Shown: one piece after another, positions 14,861 through 23,800 of the stretch
How positions within the stretch are numbered: the stretch's first letter is position 1
Layout: each line of letters starts with the position of its first letter
IMG/VR virus record: IMGVR_UViG_3300011115_000575
Span: 1-64,000 of that record
Reading direction: 5' to 3' (one strand)
Length of the DNA stretch: 64,000 nucleotides
DNA from: a virus
The notes under the pieces: generated by a model
What the model was told of the DNA's origin: nothing
What the model saw: only the letters and a program-made list of their open reading frames with translations
Database searches by the model: none
Made by a program: the position numbers and the translations under genes

Positions 14861-15203
14861 CGAAAACATCACAACATTTACAGATAGCATAGTATTTGAT
14901 ACTATCAAAGACCTTGCAAGCAGAGCTGAGGTAGGCTTGAATAAGTATAACAAGACAATGGATAGGGAAGACTTAATTGCATCTGACTGGGTGCAACACG
15001 CTTATGAGGAGTGTTTAGACATGGCATTGTATCTAAAGCGTTTAAGAAAAGATATGCTTGCAATGGAGGAAGAATTAAGGGCATTTAAAACGCAGAATAT
15101 GATTAAAGATAAATTGGAAGAAGAATTAGATAATAAAATTGGCACGAAAATTGTATACAATACAATACCGAAACCAAACAAAAAATATGCGTGGCATCAT
15201 TAA
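14847..15203 (+). CDS. Helical protein, possibly MazG-like, 118 aa
   Basis: Residues about 23-65 (RAEVGLNKYN, then DWVQHAYEECLDMALYLKRL) resemble small all-alpha phage proteins with an E-x2-D type helix, as in nucleotide pyrophosphohydrolases of the MazG kind. The similarity is weak and the full set of metal-binding acids is not evident. A coiled-coil-like segment and a basic tail follow. A terminator lies 37 bases downstream. Confidence 0.5.
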   Translation: MESNNENITTFTDSIVFDTIKDLASRAEVGLNKYNKTMDREDLIASDWVQHAYEECLDMALYLKRLRKDMLAMEEELRAFKTQNMIKDKLEEELDNKIGTKIVYNTIPKPNKKYAWHH

Positions 15204-15239
15204 TAGTAGTTTTTCATAATTGTGTTTAAGGATTAAAAG

Positions 15240-15268
15240 TACCCTGCCTTGCGGGGTATTTTTATTTT
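15240..15268 (+). terminator. Rho-independent terminator
   Basis: The stem TACCC-T-GC (15240-15247) pairs with GC-G-GGGTA (15251-15258) around a CTT loop, giving 8 pairs including one G-U, followed by a T-rich tract. It closes the unit that starts at 14459 and lies just before the next promoter. Confidence 0.8.
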
Positions 15269-15278
15269 AACTAAACAT

Positions 15279-15309
15279 TTTGTTTTATAACATATTTGTA
15301 TTAAATTTG
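15279..15309 (+). promoter_or_regulatory. Promoter TTTG-N19-TAAATTTG
   Basis: TTTG (15279-15282), a 19-base spacer and TAAATTTG (15302-15309), followed by CGT, are an exact fit to the Bacteroidota promoter consensus. It should drive the unit from 15329 to 19019. Confidence 0.8.
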
Positions 15310-15328
15310 CGTAACAATCACACATTAA

Positions 15329-15508
15329 ATGAAAAAACAAACTTACATCGATGTGCTCTGCAAGGCGGAGGCTATCGCACAAGACCCAAAAAGTTTAAAA
15401 AATAATGGAAGATTTAAAATGCCCGTTCAACGTAGATTATCAAGGTTATCTGCAAGAATAGGATTTTTGAGTCAATTTGAAAAACCAAGTGAAGAGTACA
15501 ATTATTAA
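15329..15508 (+). CDS. Small basic hypothetical protein, 59 aa
   Basis: The first ATG behind the 15279 promoter. The basic product is Arg-rich in the middle (MPVQRRLSRLSARIGFLSQF) and has an acidic tail. Function unknown. Its position as the first gene of the recombination/SSB unit and the 23-base spacing to the next gene support it. Confidence 0.5.
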   Translation: MKKQTYIDVLCKAEAIAQDPKSLKNNGRFKMPVQRRLSRLSARIGFLSQFEKPSEEYNY

Positions 15509-15531
15509 TCATTTAAAACCAAACAAAAATT

Positions 15532-16242
15532 ATGGCACGATCAGATGCTTATTCGGTTAAAGCCGAAACTCCTGTTAAGAAGTACATTAAATGGTCTTCT
15601 AACAAAAAATGTTTCACATTCTATGACAAGAATTTGAAAGCCGAAAGGGATGTTAAATTACCTTTAACATTGATTTACTTTGATTCATATTCAAGTATCA
15701 AAGGTTTTAGTGACAAATCGCAATCATCTATTTATTCTAATGAAGTTAAGTCTACTAAGACTGAACCATTGGTTGTACGCTCATTTAAAGGTGGAGAAAT
15801 TGTAAGCGGTCTATATCAAGACATTAAACTTAAAGTCGTTGAAGAAGGTGGTCATTACAATGCAAGTGTATATGCTATGCTTGAGGGAGAGATTATCAAC
15901 ATTGAAATGAAGGGTGCTGTGCTTCAACATTGGTCTAATTTTACAAAAGATAATTTCAATAAGTTTTTAAAAAATGAAATTGTAATTAAGACAGCATTAG
16001 ATGCCAAGAAAGGTGCGGTTAATTATTCAGTTCCTGTGTTTACATTAGGAGGCGAGATTTCTGATGCCAATGGTAAACAAGGAGACATCTTATTTGATGA
16101 GTTACAAGCATACTTTGTAGCCCGTAAGGCACAAGGGAATGTAGATGACCAACAACATAATGTTCAAGCTGAAGAGCCATTATCTATTCGTCCACTTGAA
16201 GAACCAGTTTTTGAAACAGAAGATAATCCATTACCTTTTTAA
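15532..16242 (+). CDS. Single-stranded DNA-binding-like protein, 236 aa
   Basis: The C-terminus ends acidic then NPLPF, like the partner-binding tail of bacterial and phage SSB proteins. The body (1-190) has a beta-rich pattern compatible with an OB-fold-like domain, with Lys-rich, aromatic segments. Its place between the replication/nuclease genes and the resolvase supports the call. No family motif is decisive, so it might instead be another DNA-replication accessory protein. Confidence 0.55.
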   Translation: MARSDAYSVKAETPVKKYIKWSSNKKCFTFYDKNLKAERDVKLPLTLIYFDSYSSIKGFSDKSQSSIYSNEVKSTKTEPLVVRSFKGGEIVSGLYQDIKLKVVEEGGHYNASVYAMLEGEIINIEMKGAVLQHWSNFTKDNFNKFLKNEIVIKTALDAKKGAVNYSVPVFTLGGEISDANGKQGDILFDELQAYFVARKAQGNVDDQQHNVQAEEPLSIRPLEEPVFETEDNPLPF

Positions 16243-16243
16243 T

Positions 16244-16714
16244 ATGTCGGAAATAGTTCAACTAAGACAATCCCCAATCTTCTCTGCAAATAAGTCAGAG
16301 ATGGTTGGGATGGTTAATTCTTATTTAGAAGAGTTAGCATTTAATGGAGGAGAGCCATTAAAGGATTTGATTTTATGTAGGAAATATTTTTTCTTACTTG
16401 AAGAAATCGAAAAAGGATTGAAAGATTACGCAATGAGCGAACTGAAATCTCACGATGGAAGTGAAGCAGAGATGTATGATTCAGTACTTAAAGAAGTAGA
16501 GTCGGGAGTTAAATATGACTTTTCGGCAACATCTGCTTGGGTAGCACAAAAGAAAAAAGTCGAAGAAGAAGCATCTAAGTTAAAAGAAATTGAAGCTTTT
16601 ATAAAAGGATGTAAGGCTAAGACAACTATTGTAGATGAACAAACAGGAGAGGTGTCGGAATATTTCCCTGCGTCAAAAACAAGTTCAACATCCATTCGTA
16701 TAACACTTAAATAA
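16244..16714 (+). CDS. Hypothetical coiled-coil protein, 156 aa
   Basis: The ATG at 16244, 1 base after the SSB-like stop, is preferred over an earlier start inside that gene. The product is Lys/Glu-rich with a helical central region (WVAQKKKVEEEASKLKEIEA) and a beta-like C-terminus rich in Ser/Thr. Phage genes of this kind often sit next to SSB and recombination genes, but no specific role can be assigned. Confidence 0.6.
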   Translation: MSEIVQLRQSPIFSANKSEMVGMVNSYLEELAFNGGEPLKDLILCRKYFFLLEEIEKGLKDYAMSELKSHDGSEAEMYDSVLKEVESGVKYDFSATSAWVAQKKKVEEEASKLKEIEAFIKGCKAKTTIVDEQTGEVSEYFPASKTSSTSIRITLK

Positions 16715-16715
16715 A

Positions 16716-16856
16716 ATGAATTCATTTAATCAAGTGTGGGCAAATATCCACCATCAATTAGAATTGACTCATCGAATTAAGATTGAGCAAGCAAAACTAA
16801 AGTTCAAATTAGAAAAAGAAAATGAAGAAAGACTTAATAAAAAAGCTAAGAGCTGA
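16716..16856 (+). CDS. Small coiled-coil protein, 46 aa
   Basis: A short, highly charged helical frame that starts 1 base after the previous stop and overlaps the XRE-type gene by 35 bases. That overlap is long, but without it a 107-base gap would be left. Confidence 0.4.
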   Translation: MNSFNQVWANIHHQLELTHRIKIEQAKLKFKLEKENEERLNKKAKS

Positions 16857-17046
16857 ATTGGGGATGACTCTATCAGAATTTGCAAAAGCATCGGGAGTTA
16901 ATTCATTTCAACAAATATGGTTATATGAATCAGGAAAAAGGCAACTTGGATACAATCTACTTAATCGTATTATCTGTACTCTTGCGTCTAATGGATACTT
17001 AGTTTCGCTTGATATAACTGTCATGATTAACGATAAAAAACTTTGA
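16822..17046 (+). CDS. XRE-family HTH regulator, 74 aa
   Basis: A helix-turn-helix of the Cro/CI (XRE) type spans most of the protein: LIKKLRAELGMTLSEFAKASG, then NSFQQIWLYESGKRQLG. It is a DNA-binding regulator without an extra domain, so it may be a small repressor or Cro-like switch. It is one candidate binder for the repeat elements elsewhere in the window; no evidence ties it to them. Confidence 0.75.
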   Translation: MKKDLIKKLRAELGMTLSEFAKASGVNSFQQIWLYESGKRQLGYNLLNRIICTLASNGYLVSLDITVMINDKKL

Positions 17047-17047
17047 T

Positions 17048-17257
17048 ATGGAAGATGCAAGATTTGATAAGTTGTTGTATACAGACAAGGAACTTAGAGG
17101 GATGTTGGGGATTACTGCAAGGAAACTTGCTCATTATCGAAAGGAAAAGTTTATTGTTTATATAGATACAAAGCCAATTCGCTATACAAGGAAAATGATA
17201 CAAGACTTTTTAGAATATGTTAACAAGTATCCCGGATCCCTAGTTTCTAAAAAATAA
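17048..17257 (+). CDS. Excisionase-like HTH protein, 69 aa
   Basis: Small MerR/excisionase-type helix-turn-helix: YTDKELRGMLGITARKLAHYRKE, then an RYTRKMIQDFLEY helix. No integrase was recognised in the window, so the protein is more likely a regulator than an active excisionase. A CCGGATCCC copy at 17232-17240 encodes P-G-S near its C-terminus. Confidence 0.6.
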   Translation: MEDARFDKLLYTDKELRGMLGITARKLAHYRKEKFIVYIDTKPIRYTRKMIQDFLEYVNKYPGSLVSKK

Positions 17258-17260
17258 TTA

Positions 17261-17461
17261 ATGATTAATCCTAGTAATCTAAAACCAGCCGAAAGGCTAG
17301 ATGAGATAATGGAACTCTCCAACAAGTACGGAGTAGTTTCCATTGTCTCTTATTTTTTAAATGAATTATCAAAAAATGCAAATCATAAAAGTTTTGCTGA
17401 TGAGTGTTATTGGAAAGATGTAGAGGAAGAATTTAAATCAAGACTTAAATATGATATTTGA
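17261..17461 (+). CDS. Hypothetical protein, 66 aa
   Basis: Not recognised. The acidic, helical protein ends with an overlap of 11 bases with the RusA-like gene. Confidence 0.45.
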   Translation: MINPSNLKPAERLDEIMELSNKYGVVSIVSYFLNELSKNANHKSFADECYWKDVEEEFKSRLKYDI

Positions 17462-17852
17462 CGAAGAGATTGACCAATTCGTTATTGTTTGGGAGGGGGT
17501 AGATTTATCCTTGAATAAATGGTATGCCAACAGGCATTGGTCTTTTAGAAATAAAGAAAAAGAATTTTGGTCTAACCTATTCTTAAAGTTGCTCCCTAAG
17601 AGAACAAAAAAGATTGACAAGTATATGATTACCCTATACTTTAATAGTCGCTTAGATGCAAGCAATACCGTGCCTATGATTAAAATTTTTGAGGATACGA
17701 TGAAGAAATCTCATTACATTATTGATGACTCCAAGAAATTCTGCAAGGGCATATGTATTTTCCCCGATGAGGAACTTGGTAAAAAAAATTATAAACTAAT
17801 CGTTCATATTATATCTTATGCTACTAAAGAAAGTAAAGCTTATCGCTCCTAA
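17451..17852 (+). CDS. RusA-like Holliday junction resolvase, 133 aa
   Basis: Similar to RusA endonucleases: an SLNKWYANRHW segment near the N-terminus, Asp69 in RLDASNT, then MIKIFEDTMKK and IIDD with Asp92 and Asp93. The conserved aspartates would form the metal site for cutting four-way DNA junctions during recombination or before packaging. The length is normal for RusA (about 120-140). It overlaps both neighbours. Confidence 0.7.
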   Translation: MIFDEEIDQFVIVWEGVDLSLNKWYANRHWSFRNKEKEFWSNLFLKLLPKRTKKIDKYMITLYFNSRLDASNTVPMIKIFEDTMKKSHYIIDDSKKFCKGICIFPDEELGKKNYKLIVHIISYATKESKAYRS

Positions 17853-18351
17853 TAATTATCAGCATACATTGTCTGAATTATTTATGAAGGAAGTCTACTC
17901 TACTAACAAGGAGCAATACGACAAAAGAAACCAAACACAAAGAAGTAAAGTCGAATCAGATATTTACATTGGTAAAATGGCGGAGTTTGCGGTATGGAAT
18001 TTCCTTGTAAATCAGAGTAAGTTAGCGACATTCCCCGATATCGGAGTGTACCCTAAAGAATTGAAGTCATTTGATGCAGACATCACATCTGGCGATGTAA
18101 AGATTCACGTCAAGTGTTGTATGGAAGTGTGGGATTATCAGAACTCTTGGGTATTCCAACCTAATGATTCTTTATGCACATCTCCATCCGAAAAAGAATT
18201 CATCGCCTTTGTTATCTGCTCGCCCGATAAAAAGTTTGAAGCATATTTTGTTTTAGCTTCAAAAGTAATTGGGATGTATCGACCTCCAAGAAAAGAAAGT
18301 CTCGACAAGAAAGTAATTTACGAAGAAAATCTAATGGTATTAGAAGTATGA
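17818..18351 (+). CDS. PD-(D/E)XK-fold nuclease-like protein, 177 aa
   Basis: The pattern is consistent with a PD-(D/E)XK endonuclease: a helix with Glu56 (GKMAEFAVWNFL), Asp88 in the FDADI strand, and a second strand with His97-Val98-Lys99 (KIHVKCC). The HVK in place of (D/E)XK is non-canonical but known variants exist. Its last bases overlap the start of the C5 methyltransferase (ATGA), so the two may form a restriction-modification-type pair, or the nuclease could be a homing or packaging enzyme. The start overlaps the resolvase gene by 35 bases and could lie further in. Confidence 0.55.
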   Translation: MLLKKVKLIAPNNYQHTLSELFMKEVYSTNKEQYDKRNQTQRSKVESDIYIGKMAEFAVWNFLVNQSKLATFPDIGVYPKELKSFDADITSGDVKIHVKCCMEVWDYQNSWVFQPNDSLCTSPSEKEFIAFVICSPDKKFEAYFVLASKVIGMYRPPRKESLDKKVIYEENLMVLEV

Positions 18352-19019
18352 AAGTATTAGAATTGTTTGCCGGATCCCGTTCAATAGGTAAAGCTGCTGA
18401 AGAATTAGAGATGGAAGTATTCTCATCTGATCTCTTACCATTTGATGGGATAGATTACGCTTGTGACATCAGAGAGTTTGATTTAGCAAAGCTACCATTT
18501 GTTCCCGATGTAGTATGGGCATCCCCGCCTTGTACGGCATTTTCTGTTGCCTCAATAGGCAGACATTGGAAGGGAAGTAAGAAAGGCTCTTATGTGCCAT
18601 TTACTGACTCCGCAAGACTTGGCTTAGAATTACTTGATGCAACACTAAAAGTAATTGAGCAGATTAATCCGAAGTTTTTCTTCATTGAAAATCCACGAGG
18701 ATTAATGAGGAAGATGCCTCAGCTTGAGCACTTTTATAGGCACACAGTTACTTATTGCCAGTATGGGGATACGAGGATGAAGCCTACAGATATTTGGCAC
18801 AACCAAGTGTCGTATCAACCAAAGCCACATTGTAATAATGGAGACCCTTGCCATACTCCTGCACCAAGAGGTTCGCAGACAGGAACACAAGGATTAAAAG
18901 GAGCTTATAATAGAAGTAAAATACCACACGAGTTTTGCTTAGAAGTAATGGAGTTCTGCAAGAAACAGAATGAAACTTATTTACTTTTTCCCGCCACGAG
19001 ACCTTTTATCGCCCGCTGA
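18348..19019 (+). CDS. DNA cytosine-C5 methyltransferase-like protein, 223 aa
   Basis: The C5-methyltransferase hallmarks are the AdoMet motif VLELFAGSRSIGKAAEE (residues 3-19), the catalytic ASPPCTAFS motif with Cys62, and IENPRG at 113-118. The TYCQYGDTRMKPTDIWHN segment fits the later conserved region. It differs clearly from the enzyme at 5345, so the phage encodes two distinct C5-type enzymes. A CCGGATCCC copy at 18370-18378 encodes A-G-S-R in the AdoMet motif. The 3' end overlaps the minus-strand gene at 18981 by 39 bases. The PD-(D/E)XK-like gene directly upstream suggests a paired function. Confidence 0.8.
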   Translation: MKVLELFAGSRSIGKAAEELEMEVFSSDLLPFDGIDYACDIREFDLAKLPFVPDVVWASPPCTAFSVASIGRHWKGSKKGSYVPFTDSARLGLELLDATLKVIEQINPKFFFIENPRGLMRKMPQLEHFYRHTVTYCQYGDTRMKPTDIWHNQVSYQPKPHCNNGDPCHTPAPRGSQTGTQGLKGAYNRSKIPHEFCLEVMEFCKKQNETYLLFPATRPFIAR

Positions 19020-19250
19020 ATCTGATTTAGAGCCTCTGTTTACGGAGGCTTTTTTCATTACAATCCCTTTGCTAGTATGTGATGCGTCCTTACCATCTCC
19101 GTTGCCATAAGTTCCTCGCTCACGATTAACCTTAACTAACTCAACACGTTTAGCCCGTTGTTCAGGCTTCTTATTGAATTCTTTATTGTAAGCATCTTTC
19201 TTTGCTTTGGCTTCTGGATTACTTGCGTAATACTTGGCAGATTTTTTCAT
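18981..19250 (-). CDS. Small Lys-rich basic protein, 89 aa
   Basis: A very basic, low-complexity product starting MKKSAKYYASNPEAKAKKDA, with a Gly/Asp-rich middle (GTYGNGDGKDASH). Similar small basic proteins occur next to structural genes in many uncultured Bacteroidota and aquatic phages (from memory). It is the last gene of the leftward late operon and overlaps the convergent methyltransferase by 39 bases. The function is unknown; DNA or capsid binding is possible. Confidence 0.6.
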   Translation of the reverse strand: MKKSAKYYASNPEAKAKKDAYNKEFNKKPEQRAKRVELVKVNRERGTYGNGDGKDASHTSKGIVMKKASVNRGSKSDSAGDKRSRGGKK

Positions 19251-19257
19251 ACCACTA

Positions 19258-19728
19258 TCAACTTTTATGATTTTGAGCTACTAAGTTACAAATTTTTATG
19301 AAATCTTTTTGACTAAATGTCCACTTGGCGAAGTTAATATCTTTATGAAGTAGTTGGATATTTCTTTTAATGTAACCCTTGTCGTTGTTAATCCTGTCGA
19401 TTGACACCATCCCATTCTCTGTATCTGTATTGAAATCTAATGGGAGACCCGACAACGCACACTTCCTATCTTGCTTAACATAAATAGACCAAATGTATTT
19501 AATATCAAACTCAAACTCTCTACCCTTTTCTAAAGCCTTTCTTTTTTTACCATCAAACCAAGAAATTGGAATTTCCTTATACTTGCCCTTATTATTTTTA
19601 CCCGATTTATTATGACAACTGATACAAAGCGAATTATTTTTGGTCGCCCTTCCTAGTTCATACTTGGTGGTATAATATTGTTTTTTACCACAAGACTGAC
19701 AGAACTTAAAGAACTCAGTTACTTTCAT
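19258..19728 (-). CDS. HNH homing endonuclease-like protein, 156 aa
   Basis: The N-terminal zinc-binding region has CxxC pairs (CQSCGKK and CISCH). The C-terminal HNH-type core includes CALSGLPL, SIDRINNDKGYIKRNIQLLHKDIN and a terminal helix. This pattern is typical of free-standing phage HNH endonucleases. It sits between small late genes and its start overlaps the neighbour at 19725 by 4 bases, so it probably inserted there as a selfish element. Confidence 0.75.
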   Translation of the reverse strand: MKVTEFFKFCQSCGKKQYYTTKYELGRATKNNSLCISCHNKSGKNNKGKYKEIPISWFDGKKRKALEKGREFEFDIKYIWSIYVKQDRKCALSGLPLDFNTDTENGMVSIDRINNDKGYIKRNIQLLHKDINFAKWTFSQKDFIKICNLVAQNHKS

Positions 19729-20015
19729 TTACTTTTTTTATTCTTTGCGGCAAAGTTTCTTGCAGCTTCTACGCTGCCAAAACCCCAAGCCTTTAAAGCT
19801 AATGCCTTTCTCGTAGGTTCTCCGTTAGGCTTCTTCATAGGACCAGCCATGCCCGCAAACCTAGCTGCAAAAGAAACCCTTCTAGGGTTAGTCCCCTCCT
19901 TAACAGGAGCTTTTAGATGCCCACCTGTCTGAGCATTGTATGAGGCTCTGCCCTTTGCATTTAAGCCTCCCGCCTTGTTTTGACCCTCCTTGCGAGTCCA
20001 AGCACCTGTTGCCAT
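19725..20015 (-). CDS. Conserved small phage protein, 96 aa
   Basis: Basic product starting MATGAWTRKEGQN, followed by GGLNAKGRASYNAQTGG, a motif set widespread in uncultured and aquatic phages near structural genes (from memory, the DUF6321 type). The function is unknown. The start is 4 bases from the end of the next gene to the right. Confidence 0.7.
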   Translation of the reverse strand: MATGAWTRKEGQNKAGGLNAKGRASYNAQTGGHLKAPVKEGTNPRRVSFAARFAGMAGPMKKPNGEPTRKALALKAWGFGSVEAARNFAAKNKKSK

Positions 20016-20016
20016 A

Positions 20017-20163
20017 TTATTTCTTCTTTGCAGTCTTAGCCGCTTGCTTAAATTGCTTTGCAGTGGGAGCTCCCTTGCTGCCTACCTTTCTCATTGTTTC
20101 GCCTGAGCCTGCTTCGATACGCTTTCTTTTAGCGTTAATGTTCGCATATAATCCGTTCTTCAT
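20017..20163 (-). CDS. Conserved small basic phage protein, 48 aa
   Basis: A short, strongly basic frame (NAKRKRIEAGSGE, MRKVGSKGAPTAKQFK, ending in KKK). The MRKxGSKGAPT motif recurs in very small proteins of Bacteroidota and aquatic phages, usually beside structural genes (from memory). It is tightly packed between its neighbours. Function unknown. Confidence 0.65.
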   Translation of the reverse strand: MKNGLYANINAKRKRIEAGSGETMRKVGSKGAPTAKQFKQAAKTAKKK

Positions 20164-20164
20164 A

Positions 20165-20632
20165 TTACTTAAAAGTTAGTCTGTATAACGTTTGTTCAAC
20201 CAAACCATTGATCTCATCTAAAATGTTTGATAACGCAGTATTTCCTAATACACACATTCTAGCACCACCTGAAATATAATCTTTAAATGAAGATAAAAAT
20301 GCAACAGGAGCTTCCATTGTATATGGTTTAACCTCTAAGTCGCATCCCATCATAATACGTCCATAACATCCTTGATATGCTTCAATGAATTTATCCATTA
20401 AGTCGTTAAATCCTTCGTAGAACTCACCCATTGCCTCGTGTTCTGCAAAAGAACTTGTTTGCCAATGGAATACCTTTGCTTGAGCAGATGCTTCTAACAT
20501 CTCGCACAACAATTCTTCTTGAGGGTCTTCTACTTCTCCTGATTCAGATGCAGGTTGTGAGTAGTCACTCATTAAAGTACCAAACGCTTGTGAAGCTCTT
20601 TTGGCTTTTTGCATTTCTATTATACTTGCCAT
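20165..20632 (-). CDS. Dps/ferritin-like helical protein, 155 aa
   Basis: The central motif FHWQTSSFAEHEAMGEFYEG, then DLMDKFIEAYQG, resembles the helix pair of Dps-type ferritin-like proteins (HW..T...AEH.A....Y). The length is also Dps-like. In phages such proteins occur in late clusters and might protect or package DNA, but iron binding cannot be claimed from the sequence. Confidence 0.55.
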   Translation of the reverse strand: MASIIEMQKAKRASQAFGTLMSDYSQPASESGEVEDPQEELLCEMLEASAQAKVFHWQTSSFAEHEAMGEFYEGFNDLMDKFIEAYQGCYGRIMMGCDLEVKPYTMEAPVAFLSSFKDYISGGARMCVLGNTALSNILDEINGLVEQTLYRLTFK

Positions 20633-20659
20633 AATATTATTATTTTCTTAAAGTTACAA

Positions 20660-20800
20660 TTATTTTTTCTTTTTCATATGCTTAAACATTTCAACTTGTT
20701 TTTCTCTTTTTTCTATTCCCGCCTTTGTTTTAGCAGTACCTAAATTTCTTCCCGTAGTTTTTGAGACTAACTGATAGCCTCCTTTGATTTTTTTTATCAT
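20660..20800 (-). CDS. Small basic protein with KGGYQLVSKTTGRNLG motif, 46 aa
   Basis: A short Lys/Arg-rich frame beginning MIKKIKGGYQLVSKTTGRN and ending HMKKKK. The pattern of KGGY followed by RNLG and a KR-rich helix is recurrent in very small phage proteins (from memory). It lies between the giant virion gene and the Dps-like gene. Function unknown. Confidence 0.55.
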   Translation of the reverse strand: MIKKIKGGYQLVSKTTGRNLGTAKTKAGIEKREKQVEMFKHMKKKK

Positions 20801-20804
20801 TTCT

Positions 20805-23800
20805 TTATTTTTCTTTAGATTTTAATTCTTCGTAAATTTTTCTAACATTTGAATTCAAAATTCCAAATCTTCTTAAATCCTTTCTATATAATTCCATATT
20901 AGGGATTTCATTTGTTTTTTCAAATTCAACCATTATTTCTGCTTTAGCCCTTGCGTCTGGAGCAAATGCCATCGCAAAATAATCAGGTTCGTAAATTTTA
21001 TACTGAATCTTATCTTTTTTCTTTAGATTCAATGCATAGTTTTGAATTCCTTGAACATATTCTCTTCCTTGACTTTTAGCATAAACTCTAATATCATGCA
21101 TAGAGACTCCATCATCAACCATTGATTTTATTTTATCATGCATCATAAATAACTTATCTGATTCCCCCATTTTAATTTTAGCATATTCTGGGTTATCATA
21201 TCGTATATCAGGATTAGTAGTTCCTTTAAAACGGTCTTTAATAGCATCTCCAATTGAACTCGGAACAGATGTCCAAGCATTTTCTTTATTAAATTTTGAA
21301 CGATAAGATTCAGGCATCTCCGTAAACTGATTAACCGATTTATCTATTAATGAATATCCCATAGAAATAAGTGGGTTAGTCAATGGGAATATGTCATCAG
21401 CAAATTTTTGAGCTTTTGCTGGAGATAATTCAACTCCTTTTCCAAAATCCGTAGCCGCAATTGCTTTCCAAAATTCAGCAACATTTTTATTTTTAACTCC
21501 TTCTAAGAAAGGAGATGTTTTACGATTTTTATCTTGCTCAACAATTTGTTTGCTTCTCCAAATATCATAATTAAAACCATACTCAATCATACCTTTAGCT
21601 ACAGGTGGCAAAATGCTACCAAATCTTGGAGCAAACATATTTGAAGTTTCTTTCCAAATACTTGTCCTTTCTTGCCATTTCTCAATACGCTTAGGGTCTT
21701 GTAAAACTTCTTTTAAGTAAACTCCCTCTGCAATATGTTGGAATCTATTCAAAAACCATTTAACAGTTGGAGGAACAGCTACTTTAGTGTATCCTCTTGT
21801 GCCATCTGCATTTTTGTAAGTATTAAATATAACAAGGTTGTTTATGATATCTCTTTGAACATCATCATTATCATAGTCGCCCGCAGCAACCATCATATTA
21901 TACATTGTCACCGCCATTACAAACAATCCAGCACCACCAATCTTCTTCCCAAATTCAACTTTATTATTAGAAATATAAGAAGCAGAGATTTTAGATACTT
22001 GCATCATTACATTAAAGTACGGAGCAAATCCATCCAACCATTTAGATGAAGTACCACCTCTATGGTAATCCATAGCCGCTCTTGATTTATATGCAGCTTC
22101 GGTTTTAATTTTCTCTAAATCTTCTTCTCTTGCTTCGAATCCGTTTTTCTCATAATACTGATCAACTAATCTATCTTTAACAGTTTGATATGCATTTAAT
22201 TTAGATGCTAGTTCAGATATATTACCAAATGTCCCCAATCCGTCAACAATTTTACCCCAATTACCTTCCATTTGTGGAGAGTATTCACGAGTTAAACTCA
22301 TCATAAGACCTCCTGTTTCTGCAAATTCGTAAATTAAATTGCTTATTTCAGACTTGTCTCCTAAATTAAATTCAGCAGCAGTTAATCGCTTTGCCATCTC
22401 AAGAGTTCCCATCATTGCTTGCTGATATCTTTCGGCAATTGTTCCTTCGTAAATATCTGTTAAATGTATTTGAGATATTACGTCAATAGGAATGTTGGTA
22501 ATAGGGAAAGCTACGTTGATACCTGTTGCAAAGGTTTTCATTATCCCTGCACCTAACCATTTAGACCAAAATTTATATTGCTCTCCTTTAAGGTCACGCA
22601 TTTCAATGTCATTGAATTCGTCTGCTAATGGTGTCTCTTCTGTATTCTTTAATTGGAATGCATATTTTTTACCATCAACCTTATAAACCATGTTTATAAA
22701 GCGATTGTCTGTAGGAGCAATGAATTTAGGAGTACCATCTGAATCTAATTTAATAGTCCCGTCTTTGTATTTTTCATATTCAGCTTCTTTGATAAACCCG
22801 TAATTAGCTAATTTAGAATCTTCAGCAAGAGCTTTCAAAGCTTTATTTGTTGAAACACGAATCTCTGCTGTAACAAGAGCTGATTGTAATAAACGAGCTG
22901 AGTCAGCATCAAGGTAATCCATATCTCCGCCACTAATCTTCTTTAATTCATCTGAACTAAGCATAGATCCTCTATTTACAAACGAATTAGATTGTAATGG
23001 AGTTTCTTTTACCATGTTGCCATTTGCATCTTCATACAACTGACCATAAGCAAATCTTAAAAAGTTTCTTGGCTGATAATCGTAATCTTTGAACATCTCA
23101 TAAGTAGCTTCAGTAATCAAACCGCTATCTAATTTATATTTCAATAAATCACTAAACGCTTTAAAGTATGTGTCCGCTCTTTTATTAAATTCAGCGTAAG
23201 CCTCTACCCCTATCTTTTTTTCTAATTTAGCAAGTGATGCTTCAGCAGACTCTTTATTAGAAACTATTTTCTTATTCTTGTCATTTACATCATTATGCTT
23301 CCCGTGTTCTGGTCTTTCTTTAGTTTTTGCTTTTCTCATCAATTTAGCCAAATCATTTTTCAATGAATTGATAGATTCATTAGCAATTGCTTTTTCTTCA
23401 GAAGTCGATTTAGGATTAGTTATGATAGCATTTTCATCTTCAATCTGTTGCTTAACCGCATCCGCTTGCTCTAATAATGCATTACGCTGATTATCAAAGT
23501 TGGCATCAATTGCAATTACTCTTCTTAATTGAGTAACGCTATCTACTATAGCAACTCCATTTTTATTAAGACCGCCATATATCTCTTTACGATATTTACC
23601 AAATTTAAGTTGAGCAAATTGAGATGCACCCGCTTTATTATACATCATCTGCATAGCGTATACCATCTCAGCCTTTTCAAGTTCTTTTCTGATATTTACA
23701 TTACGCTCAAACCATTGCTTATAAAGCCCCAAATATTTACTATTAAGGAAATCTTTATTAAACCATTTAAGGAAACTATCATTTTTACGAGCTTCCATAG

